The notes beneath the pieces are model-generated. The model was given only the letters and a program-made list of their open reading frames with translations. It made no database searches and was not told where the DNA came from. 64,000 nt of DNA from Corynebacterium sp. 21KM1197 (lineage in GTDB: Bacteria; Actinomycetota; Actinomycetes; Mycobacteriales; Mycobacteriaceae), in NCBI RefSeq assembly GCF_033783015.1, contig NZ_CP123907.1:806001-870000 (forward strand). The letters run 5' to 3'. Shown here piece after piece: positions 18,985 to 28,100 of the stretch. How positions within the stretch are numbered: the stretch's first letter is position 1; each line of letters opens with the position of its first letter. A program made the position numbers and the translations under genes.

Positions 18985-19653
18985 ATGAAAGAAGAGTTCC
19001 AGGAACTTTTGGAATCCGCTGCGCGGCTTCAATCTGTTATCCCCGATGCCGTGCTAGTTGGTGGAACGGCGGCAGCGCTCCACGCTGGTCACAGGTTTTC
19101 CCAAGACCACGATCACGTGGTGCGTGATCTGAAAAATAGGTATCGGGCCTTGGACGATGCTCTAGCGACTATGCCGGGGTGGAGAAAATCCTCGCGCGCT
19201 TCGCGTCCGCCTATGACGATCATGGGAACGCTGGACGGCTTTCAAGCGGGTCTGAGGAATCTGCGTAGGGAAAAAGCCCTGGAGGTAGAACAAGTAGCTC
19301 TGCCCAGTGGTAGTACGGTGGTGGTTCCCACTTTGCCGGAGACATTAAGGATCAAGGCGTACTTGGTGATGTCGCGTAATCAGGTGCGTGATTACCTTGA
19401 TGTGGCGGCGTTAGGAAACGCTCGGGGAATTACACAGGCTGGGCAGGTCTTGCGCGAGTTGGATCATTATTACGGCGCAGATAGTAGTACGGGATCGCCG
19501 GTGCTGACGGAGACACTGGCGTTGCTGTTTCACCCTGATCCTCGAGATGCGGATGTGATCGACGATATACCTGGGTACAAGGGGATCGACTCGATCTGGA
19601 ACTGGGAACGAGTGATAGCGGTGTGCAAGAAGATCGCAGAGGCAGCCTCATGA
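18985..19653 (+). CDS. AbiEii-like nucleotidyltransferase
   Basis: A 222-residue protein of the AbiEii/AbiGii (MNT-fold) nucleotidyltransferase kind. The catalytic motif is visible as AVLVGGTAAALHAGHRFSQDHDHVV (GG followed by D-x-D), then LPETLRIKAYLVMSRNQVRDYLDVAAL, the helical region typical of the family. AbiEii proteins act as toxins of type IV toxin-antitoxin phage-defence modules and usually follow a winged-helix AbiEi antitoxin. Here no AbiEi gene precedes it. Instead a 101-codon gene overlaps its end by ATGA. GGATGGGG supports the ATG at 18985; the ATG at 18976 is possible. Confidence 0.8.
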   Translation: MKEEFQELLESAARLQSVIPDAVLVGGTAAALHAGHRFSQDHDHVVRDLKNRYRALDDALATMPGWRKSSRASRPPMTIMGTLDGFQAGLRNLRREKALEVEQVALPSGSTVVVPTLPETLRIKAYLVMSRNQVRDYLDVAALGNARGITQAGQVLRELDHYYGADSSTGSPVLTETLALLFHPDPRDADVIDDIPGYKGIDSIWNWERVIAVCKKIAEAAS

Positions 19654-19955
19654 TCGACCCGCTGATGTTCCGCAATAGCGCGAGCAAGCCGAGCGATCCC
19701 ATTGAAACCTGGGGCACGGAGGTATATAACGCCGTGTTGGATTACGGCGGGATAGAGGACTGGCGGCCTTTCTTTACCGCTATCCGGGCCGATCCACATG
19801 GGGAGGTGGCGCAGCGCATGGAGCGACTCGTAGCGCGACGCCCCTGGGACGGGGTGAGCGCGGCGTTCACCGTGGTGACCAAGAAAGCGCGTGGCGACGC
19901 TGACGCCTTCACTCAGCCCTGGCACCCGCTGGAGGTGGTGGAACCGGACGTGTGA
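19650..19955 (+). CDS. Unknown 101-residue partner of the AbiEii-like protein
   Basis: I do not recognise this family. The protein is small, soluble and slightly acidic, with ETWGTEVYNAVLDYGGIEDWRPFFTAIRADPHGEVAQRMERLVARRPWDGVSAAFTV as its ordered-looking core. Its ATG overlaps the stop of the nucleotidyltransferase (ATGA), so the two are translationally coupled and very likely act together. A candidate antitoxin or accessory subunit by position; there is no helix-turn-helix evident. Confidence 0.65.
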   Translation: MIDPLMFRNSASKPSDPIETWGTEVYNAVLDYGGIEDWRPFFTAIRADPHGEVAQRMERLVARRPWDGVSAAFTVVTKKARGDADAFTQPWHPLEVVEPDV

Positions 19956-19980
19956 ACCAGGCTTGATAGGATAGGTCTCC

Positions 19981-21066
19981 GTGAGCCTTACTCTTGGAAT
20001 CGTCGGTCTGCCAAACGTCGGAAAGTCCACCCTGTTCAACGCGCTGACCCGCAACGATGTGCTGGCGGCCAACTACCCGTTCGCCACCATCGAGCCGAAC
20101 GTGGGACTGGTGGAACTGCCCGATCCGCGCCTGAATCGCCTGGCGGAGATCTTTGGTTCCGAGCGAATTCTGCCCGCCACTGTCTCCTTTGTGGACATCG
20201 CGGGCATTGTGAAGGGTGCCTCCGAGGGGGAGGGCATGGGCAACGCCTTCCTGGCGAATATCCGCGAGGCCGACGCGATCTGCCAGGTGGTGCGCGCCTT
20301 TGAGGACGATAACGTGGTGCACGTGGACGGCAAGGTGGACCCCGCCGCCGACATCTCCGTGATCCAGATGGAACTGATCCTGGCCGATCTGCAAACCATC
20401 GAGAAGGCCCTGCCGCGCCTGGAGAAGGAAGCACGCAAAGACAAGGAAAAGGCCGCGCTGGTGGACGCGACGAAGAAGGCGCAGGCGATCCTGGAAGACG
20501 ATCGCACCCTTTATGCGGCGTCTGTGGCGGGGGAAATCGAACTGGCTCCGTTGCGGGAATTGCACCTGATGACGGCCAAGCCTTTCCTCTATGTGTTTAA
20601 CGCGGACGAGGGTGTGCTGACCTCTGATTCCCGGAAGGCCGAGTTGCGGGAACTGGTGGCTCCTGCCGACTGCGTGTTCCTGGACGCCGCTACTGAGGCG
20701 GAACTGTTGGAACTAGACGAGGAGGAGGCCATGGAATTGCTGGCCTCCGTGGGGCAGGAGGAGCCGGGGTTGGCGACGCTCGCCCGTGCCGGGTTCGACA
20801 CCCTAGGCTTGCAGACCTACCTCACCGCCGGGCCGAAGGAAGCGCGGGCATGGACGATTCGGAAGGGATCTACCGCGCCACAGGCTGCTGGTGTGATTCA
20901 CTCCGACTTTGAAAAGGGCTTCATCAAGGCCGAGATCGTTTCCTTTGCCGATCTGGATGCCGCCGGTTCTATGGTCGAGGCGCGTGCTGCGGGCAAGGTG
21001 CGGCAGGAAGGCAAGGAGTATGTGATGGTGGATGGGGACGTGGTGGAGTTTAGGTTTAATGTGTAA
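19981..21066 (+). CDS. ychF: Redox-regulated ATPase YchF (OLA1-like)
   Basis: A 361-residue Obg-related P-loop protein that prefers ATP over GTP and binds ribosomes; in other bacteria it is linked to stress and translation quality. G1 is GLPNVGKSTLFN. The DIAGIVKGASEGEGMGNAFLANIREAD switch region is classic. A coiled-coil insert (KALPRLEKEARKDKEK) and a C-terminal TGS domain (TIRKGSTAPQAAGVIHSDFEKGFIKAEIVSF) follow. It starts with GTG 25 bases after the small partner gene. Lower-GC DNA begins immediately downstream. Confidence 0.96.
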   Translation: MSLTLGIVGLPNVGKSTLFNALTRNDVLAANYPFATIEPNVGLVELPDPRLNRLAEIFGSERILPATVSFVDIAGIVKGASEGEGMGNAFLANIREADAICQVVRAFEDDNVVHVDGKVDPAADISVIQMELILADLQTIEKALPRLEKEARKDKEKAALVDATKKAQAILEDDRTLYAASVAGEIELAPLRELHLMTAKPFLYVFNADEGVLTSDSRKAELRELVAPADCVFLDAATEAELLELDEEEAMELLASVGQEEPGLATLARAGFDTLGLQTYLTAGPKEARAWTIRKGSTAPQAAGVIHSDFEKGFIKAEIVSFADLDAAGSMVEARAAGKVRQEGKEYVMVDGDVVEFRFNV

Positions 21067-21297
21067 GTTTTGTGTACGGGTTTTTTATCTACCGATGATG
21101 TCTCATTTGATAGTCGCCTGATTGATATGTTAAGTTAGTATACAATGGCCTGTAATAATTTTTTAAATAAACTCTAAAATTAAATATGGGATTCAATATA
21201 CGGCCCTTAATGATCTGCGATTTGAAAATATTCCCTTTATCTATTCAAGATTATCCGGATATATTCTTGAATTATCTATAGGGGTGATTAATTTCTA

Positions 21298-21885
21298 ATG
21301 GGGAAATATATTCAGAATATCGACAAAGAGGTGGCTAGATGGGTTCATGTATGGGCGGCTGCTGCATTGCATACCTATGAGGTTATAAACTCTATTTCGA
21401 TCGTAGATTCGCCAGTGGAGGCGATTTCTCAGAAGGATACCATGAGTATGGTGCTGGTGAGTGCGGTACGTAATGTGGTTCGAGGGGCTGAATCATTATT
21501 TGGAAAAGATTGTGGTTTGGTCCAAAATTTTAATAGTATGTACCCTCATCTTAAGAAACTTCGTGATGTGTTTGAGCATTATGAGGATTATGTTGTAGGT
21601 AATGGAATCTCGCAGCGTGAAGGACGAAAAAGAAATGGACGTCCTTTGGGTTTAGATGTGACGGGGCTTGAAATATCAGCTTCCAGCGGCGGACAGCAGG
21701 GGCATCAATTATATATCACTGTTATTGAGCGTGGTAGTGATGGGAAACCGAAAAGGGTGACATATGAAGTATTGTCTAAGGCTATTGCTCTAGCGGCATG
21801 TCGGCTTGCTCGTGATGTGATTGATGCGGTGGGAATGCTTGACGAGAGGCATCTTAGTAAATGTAGTATTTGTTCTAAAACTTAG
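21298..21885 (+). CDS. HEPN-like hypothetical protein
   Basis: A 195-residue protein of no named family. A helical first half leads to HLKKLRDVFEHYEDYVVGNG, where R89-x4-H94 fits the R-x4-6-H signature of HEPN ribonucleases, followed by a conserved-looking EDY. The second half (GLEISASSGGQQGHQLYITVIE and on) looks beta-rich. The end has a CSIC cysteine pair. The gene is clearly lower in GC than its neighbours and stands alone between ychF and the PTS genes, so it was probably acquired. The HEPN assignment is by motif only. Confidence 0.6.
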   Translation: MGKYIQNIDKEVARWVHVWAAAALHTYEVINSISIVDSPVEAISQKDTMSMVLVSAVRNVVRGAESLFGKDCGLVQNFNSMYPHLKKLRDVFEHYEDYVVGNGISQREGRKRNGRPLGLDVTGLEISASSGGQQGHQLYITVIERGSDGKPKRVTYEVLSKAIALAACRLARDVIDAVGMLDERHLSKCSICSKT

Positions 21886-22166
21886 AATGTATGATTATAA
21901 TTTGCAATATATCGTCCCAACTTCGATGTGGAGTATTGTGGATGCTGCAAACCGGAAATTACTGATTCGTATGGTGGTTAGTACTGTTGTGTGGCGTCCG
22001 TTCTGGGCTTGGAACCTTTGGTGATATGGGGCCTGCGGAATATTTCTCGATCGCTATGTGTTATTTACTAATGGCAATTTCCATATTCTAGATCGCCTCA
22101 ATTTCCGCTCTGCGAATTATAGATTTTAAATAATCTTCTGGGGGAATAATTGGTTATTTGGTTGAT

Positions 22167-23717
22167 TTATTTTGGCGGCACCGGTGCTCCATCTGGCGGC
22201 AAAACCTTAGGATACTTCCTAGCTCCAACCTGGCTGTCACCATCAATCGCCTCCCTCAACTCCCCAGCAGCAACCCCACCCCTCCACCTTGCAGGCACCC
22301 AATTCCCTTCCACCAGTTTCTTCTGGGAGACCCACCCCAGCGCCAGCATCCCAACCCCCACAGCACCGATCAGTACCAGCCCCATCGCGCCTCCGGCCTG
22401 AGAAGCCCACCCCAGCAGCAGCCCGAGCCAGCCGAAGTCCGCGTCCCCAAACGTGGTGTTGGCGGAACCGAACGTGCCAAGCATACCCACCAGGAAAGCC
22501 GGTAAGAGGGTGATGATGAGTCCGTTGGTAAACGCTCCCAACACAGCACCCCGCCGCCCGCCGGTGGCATTGCCATACACACCCGCCGCGCCTCCGGTGA
22601 AGAAGTGGGGCACCAGTCCGGGGAGAATCAGAGCCACGCCAAACGCAGGATTGAGCCACAGGGAGAGCACACCCAACCCGATCAACCCGCCGCAGAAAGA
22701 GGAAATGAAGCCCACCAGCACGGCGTTCTGGGCATAGGGGAACACGATGGGGGCGTCGAGAGCCGGGATGGCCCCGGGCACGACCTTGGCGGCGATGCCC
22801 TGGAAAGCCGGTACCAGTTCGCCCAGAATGGTGCGCACGCCAAAGAGAATCACGGCCACGGCCACGCCGAATTGCAACCCCTGGGTGAGTGACTGCATGA
22901 GGTAATTGCCCACGCTGGTGGCACCGTCGGGGAAGGCGTCGAAAGCCTGATCCTGACCGGCTCGGGCGAGGAACATTATGGCGAGTATCAGGTACATCAG
23001 CGCCATAGAGAGCGCGGTGGCGACCATGGAATCGCGCAGAAAACGCAGCCCCTCCGGAAGTTTGAGATCCTCGGTGGAAGGGGATTGAGAGTTGCCTTTG
23101 CCACCCACGAGTGTGCCTACTGCCCCGGCGGCCACGTACCCGGCGGTGCCAAAGTGCCCGATGGCGATGGAGTCGTCGCCGGTAATGCGCCGGGTCCAGG
23201 GGTGCGCGATGGCTGGCAGAGAGACCATGAGCACGCCCAGTAGGAGAGCGCCGAGGAGTACCACCAACCAGGAGGGATAGCCCGCTGTGGCCAGGATTAT
23301 GGTGAGCAGCGTGGCCATGAAAAGTACGTGGTGCCCGGTGAGGAACACGTACTTCATGGGGGTGAGACGCGCGAGGATAAGCGATACCGCGAAGCCCAGA
23401 ATCATGATCCAGGCGACGCTCCCGCCGAATTGCTCCTGGGCGATACCCACGATGGCCTCGTTGGTGGGAACCACGCCCTGCGCGCCCGTCGCTCCGGTGA
23501 TCATGGTTCCCAGAGGTTCCAGGGAGGCGGTGACCAGCCCGGCCCCGGCTCCGATGAGTAGGAAGCCCAGCGTGGCCTTAATCGCCCCGCCTAGAACCTG
23601 CCCGACACCCTTGTTCATGGCGGCGAGGCCCACGGCAGTGATGATGCCGATGAGGAAAGCGGGAACGGAAAGCACTTCATTGACGAGGAAGTTTGCAATA
23701 GACAAAAGAAAGTCCAT
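22167..23717 (-). CDS. ulaA: PTS ascorbate-type transporter, IIC component
   Basis: A 516-residue membrane channel of the UlaA (ascorbate/galactitol-like) PTS family, importing sugar acids with phosphorylation. Characteristic parts are LIGIITAVGLAAMNKGVGQVLGGAIKATLGFLLIGAGAGLV, TPMKYVFLTGHHVLFMATLL, GVRTILGELVPAFQGIA, PIVFPYAQNAVLVGFISSF, and later LPGLVPHFFTGGAAGVYGNATGG. The start MDFLLSIANFL at 23717 is chosen; the longer frame runs into the IIAB gene. It lies 13 bases after that gene, in one operon. The substrate, ascorbate or another, is inferred from the family. Confidence 0.9.
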   Translation of the reverse strand: MDFLLSIANFLVNEVLSVPAFLIGIITAVGLAAMNKGVGQVLGGAIKATLGFLLIGAGAGLVTASLEPLGTMITGATGAQGVVPTNEAIVGIAQEQFGGSVAWIMILGFAVSLILARLTPMKYVFLTGHHVLFMATLLTIILATAGYPSWLVVLLGALLLGVLMVSLPAIAHPWTRRITGDDSIAIGHFGTAGYVAAGAVGTLVGGKGNSQSPSTEDLKLPEGLRFLRDSMVATALSMALMYLILAIMFLARAGQDQAFDAFPDGATSVGNYLMQSLTQGLQFGVAVAVILFGVRTILGELVPAFQGIAAKVVPGAIPALDAPIVFPYAQNAVLVGFISSFCGGLIGLGVLSLWLNPAFGVALILPGLVPHFFTGGAAGVYGNATGGRRGAVLGAFTNGLIITLLPAFLVGMLGTFGSANTTFGDADFGWLGLLLGWASQAGGAMGLVLIGAVGVGMLALGWVSQKKLVEGNWVPARWRGGVAAGELREAIDGDSQVGARKYPKVLPPDGAPVPPK

Positions 23718-23730
23718 GATTTTGGGTTCC

Positions 23731-24540
23731 TTAGACGTCGTAGAGTTCGCGCAGGGCGGAATCAATTTCGGCGGTGGAGGTGAAGTCCTTAATGACGTAA
23801 ACGGGTACGCCGACGTCGCCAAGCGTTGCGGCAATAGCACCCGAGGTCAGCAGGAAGTCTGCCTCTTGTGCACGTCCCTTTGCGGAGATGGTGTCCGTGG
23901 CCTCCACGGTGAGGAACAGGCCCCAACCCCATTCGTCTAATACCTGCTCCAGCGTTTGCTTGAGGAATAGTGAGGTGCCCAGGCCATTTCCGCACACCGT
24001 GTAGATTTTGCCTTTGGAGGGCACGGAGTCCGGGTGCTTTTCGAGGGTAGTAGCGGGAGCCGACGTTGTTTCCTTCTTCTGGGGTTTCGCGGCACCGCCC
24101 AGGAGCACTCGCCGCAGTTCCTCCTCGGTACCCAGGGCGTTGAGTTGGGCGCGCACCTGCGCGTTACCGAGCAGGGTGGCCAGTTCCTTCATGGCCTGTA
24201 GGTGTGCGGAGGAGTCTCGGGCCGCCAGCGCCACGATGAGGCGTACGGGGTCGTGAGCCTCGCTGCCAAACAGCACCGGATCGTCCAGGCGCACCCAGGA
24301 AATTGCTGTTTCCTTGACCGCCCCCGAGGGGCGCGCGTGGGCAAGGGCAAATCCCGGGGCCACCACGATGTAGGGGCCGTGTTCTTCCACGGATCGCACC
24401 ATGGCGGCGGTGTACTCGGGGGTGATTTTTCCTGCCGCTTCGAGCAGACCACCGGCTAGTGTGATGGCGGAGCGCCAGTCGCGCGCCTGGCCGTGTAGGT
24501 TCGCGGCGCCGCGCGGGAGCAGGTCATTGAGCATGGACAT
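23731..24540 (-). CDS. PTS ascorbate-type IIA-IIB fusion
   Basis: A 269-residue cytoplasmic phosphocarrier. The N-terminal IIA domain of the mannitol/fructose type has the active-site His in APGFALAHARP. A Lys/Thr/Pro linker (AKPQKKETTSAPATTLE) leads to a C-terminal IIB domain with phospho-Cys in YTVCGNGLGTSLFLKQTLEQVL. In E. coli, UlaC and UlaB are separate proteins; here they are fused. It passes phosphate from HPr to the sugar in UlaA, encoded immediately downstream. HPr and enzyme I are not in the window. Start MSMLNDLL, or the second Met. Confidence 0.9.
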   Translation of the reverse strand: MSMLNDLLPRGAANLHGQARDWRSAITLAGGLLEAAGKITPEYTAAMVRSVEEHGPYIVVAPGFALAHARPSGAVKETAISWVRLDDPVLFGSEAHDPVRLIVALAARDSSAHLQAMKELATLLGNAQVRAQLNALGTEEELRRVLLGGAAKPQKKETTSAPATTLEKHPDSVPSKGKIYTVCGNGLGTSLFLKQTLEQVLDEWGWGLFLTVEATDTISAKGRAQEADFLLTSGAIAATLGDVGVPVYVIKDFTSTAEIDSALRELYDV

Positions 24541-25115
24541 CCGGGGCCTCCTACCGCCAGCAGCCATGAGGGGAATCGTTGGGTTGATTATAGGCTTTCT
24601 GGTTCTTATGTCTCGTGAGGTTGAGGCGGATGGGGATGAGAGAATCTGTGTCAGATGGGGTGGTGATTGAAGTACCAGGGAGCTGGGTGGGCTAGAGCTG
24701 CTTAAACGCCATCGCTTGTAAGATGATTTCTGTCGGCTCTGGGCTTGCCGTGAGTATCGCTTGAATATGCTTTTCTGGGATATGATGCGGTTGGGCGGAA
24801 GATATGGTTTTGCTGAGGATCTGATTCGAGGAGGAGCTATCTTGAGCTGGAAGTAGGGGCCTTCTGTGAGAACCCTAGTGGTAAGAAAAGTGATGGTAAG
24901 ACATTATCAAGTATTGATATTTTCCATCTTTACACTTTAGTCAAACGGGAATAATAATTCTACAATATAGGGTTGGGATTTGGATGATAGCACTTGATGA
25001 AAAAATATTACAATGCGCGAATATTAATGTGCGATTTGGATATGGGGACCTTGGGGAAGGTCTAGGAATGATATAATTTAAGTATACCAATTTTGCAAGA
25101 ATGGAGATGTGATTC
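24541..25115. other. 575-base AT-richer intergenic region
   Basis: No complete gene is seen. A stop-bounded minus-strand stretch ending at 24692 (HIPEKHIQAILTASPEPTEI, then ILQAMAFKQL) reads protein-like but has no start and may be a gene remnant. The last 200 bases are strongly AT-rich and presumably hold the promoter of the 1273-codon gene; GGAG at 25103 is its likely ribosome binding site. Confidence 0.5.
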
Positions 25116-28100
25116 GTGAAGAGTAGGGCAGGCTATATTGACCGAAGCAAGCTAAAGGCTTGGGCTGATACGCGTCGTGCAGAGTCTGAATTCCCGCGGC
25201 TGATTCGCCGTCTAATCCTTGAAACGACACCGGGGTTGGTTCAATTAGGGATGCCCGCAGGTGAGGGGGTGGCTGCTGGTGATTGGGACGGTTTTGTTCA
25301 GGCGGCCGAAGCGACGGCTTGGGTTCCAGATGGTTCGTCAGCATGGGAGTTATCAGTTAATTCCAGTCCAAATAGGAAAGCCAATGAAGATTATTCCAAG
25401 CGAAGAAAGACTCCAGACGGCACGCCGACAGCTGGATGTACCTATATCGAAGCGATCCTACGACCTTGGACGACGCGGAATGAATGGGCTAAAAATAAGC
25501 GAAACGATCAGATTTGGAGAGACGTCAAAGCTTTCGGGCTTGATGATATTGAGACTTGGCTTGAGACGGCACCAATTACATGGGCATGGTTTTCTGAGGA
25601 ACTTGGATTTTTTCCGCACGGAATATGTACTGGCTTAACCTGGTGGCGTAACTGGGCGTCCCAAACGAATCCAGCGTTGACGCCGGAAGTCGTGCTTGCT
25701 GGTCGAACTGATACTGCAAGGAATCTTGAAGAGAGGCTTAGCTCAGTTGGTTCCATCACTACGGTTGCTGGAGCTTCGATTGAAGAGGTATGTGCCTTTA
25801 TCGCTGCAACTGCCGTCAGCCTTGACTCGAAAGGCGGCGGGCAGATGTTGGCACGACTCGCATTCGTCGATGATGTATCTACATGGAGACAGTTGACAAC
25901 TTCGGGTCAATCGCTCATTTTGGTTCCTTGCACACCCGAGTTAGCAAGTGAGATTCCCGCTGGTACTGTGCATAACATCTGTGTACCAGTCACATTCAAT
26001 GAAGGCGCCGACGTCTCACTCTCAGCGTTGGATGCTGCTGAGGTAGCAGTTGCGCTGACGAGTGTCGGGGCCACAGACAAGGATAAGGCTGATGAACTCG
26101 GCAGACTCGCACGGCGAAGTTTGACTGCTCTGCGACGAAACTTGGCTGTAAAGGCCGTCCTGCATCGGCCGGCCTGGGCTGGTGCGAGTCTGTCTCGAAA
26201 TTTCCGATCAATCTTGTTGGCTGGTTCCTTGGAAGATAACGTAGAAGGAGATCGATCGATTCTCGAAATACTCGCAGGAACCGATTATGAATTATTTAGA
26301 GAGGCTATTACGGGAATAGCTGATAATGCTGCTGATCCTCTGGTAATCCGCACTAGCGAATCTTGGCATCTTGTCTCACCGGTGAGTGCTTGGAAATTGC
26401 TGGTATCGAATCTAAACTGCGATGATATTAAGCGTTTCGAAGTCGTCGTCAATATGGTTCTCGCGGAGGTAGATCCGGCCCTTGTCTTACCATTAGACCA
26501 ACGATGGAGAGCATTGATTGAAGGTAAAACCCGCCGCTATTCCAAGGACCTTCGTTGTGGCCTTGCTCGGTCGATTGCTTTATTGGCAATTTATGGTGAG
26601 ACTATCATCGTTCCAGGTGGAGTAGCAGGATCGGATTTTGCAAACTATCTGGTTAAAAACCTACTCGAATTGGCGTCCATGGATGATACTGGAGAAGCGT
26701 GGCAATCATTGGCTGATATTTTGCCTCTCCTTGCTGAGGCTGGGCCGGACGCCTTCCTTGATGTGGTCAGTGCAGAAATAGCGGGTGATTCCCCATTATT
26801 GTCCATTATGTTTCAGGACGACGCCGACAAATTGGGAATCTTCTCGAGCGGCATTCTTTACAGAAATTTATTGTGTGCACTCGAGTGTGTTTCCTGGTCC
26901 CCTGATCACTTCGGACGTGCTGTATTTTTATTGGCAGGTCTTGACGAGATCGATCCGGGAGGGAATATGGCTAATCGTTCTGCAGCTTCTTTGGCTGCGA
27001 TATTTTGCCCATGGTATCCTGGCACATCTGTCGATTCTGATCGGAGGATCGCAGTGCTCGACATATTACGTCGTAGGTATCCTGATGCTGCTTGGAAACT
27101 GGAGTGCAGCATGCTTCCTGATAGGAATGATATGCATTTTCAGATTAGCGCACCTGTGTTCAGAACCTGGAAGCCGGATGACTCATCTGTGACATACGGT
27201 GAATTCCGGAAGATGACGACCTTTGCAGTAAAGCGTTGTATCGAAGACGCCGGTGAGGACGCTCAGCGTTGGTCAACAATCCTTTCTCGCACGGTAGATT
27301 TGCCAGAAACAGATCGTGCACTAGTGGTGTATGCTCTCGAGTCTATGGCTGACCGGCCGCAAATTACTGATGAATTTCGTGAGAAGGTGTGGCGAACCCT
27401 GGTGGATCTCATTGGTTATCATCGAGAGTTTTCAGATGCTACCTGGACGCTTCCTGGTGGGGAACTAGACAAGCTCGATGCATTAGCAGCGCGATACCAG
27501 CCAGAATCTGCATATGCTTGTCTAGTCGGTCTCTTTCAATCATGGAATCCGTATATCAAAACTCACAAGCAAGATGATGATGAAGCCTATGACTGTGAGC
27601 TTAAGCGCCGACGTGTTGAAGCCGTAGAGATGATCGAGGCCGAAGAGGGGTTTGACGCCATTATGAGATTGGCGCGGGACGCGTTGGTTCCGGGGGCCGT
27701 TGGTATTTCTCTGGCGAACTTCGACTCGTTGTATGACGATGCATTGCTTAGCTGGCTAGCATCTGCGGACCTAGATCTCGTTAGAACTGCAATAGAGTAC
27801 TTCTCCGCTCGTTATTCTGTAGAAGGTTTTTCCCTGGTTGAGAACCTCCTTAAACGGGATGGTCTTGCAGTCGATCAACGTGCTCGAATTCTGCTTGTTG
27901 CGAGCGATAACCTGACAGAAGCATGGGCTCTGGTTGCTGTAGACCCGGATCTTGAAACTTGCTACTGGGAGGAATTTAATCCATTCGTTTTGAGTAAAAA
28001 TCTCGACAAGATCGATGAGATTCTTGAGTATCTGATTCGAGCTGGCCGTCACACCGATGTCTTATATCTTATGAGCGTGTATTTCAGCATTAATAAGGGT

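Noticed and set aside
21886..22166. Possible continuation of the HEPN-like gene or a second small gene
   Set aside because: Frames are short; a 67-codon one lacks a ribosome binding site and recognisable motif. Cys-rich translation in another frame is interrupted by stops.
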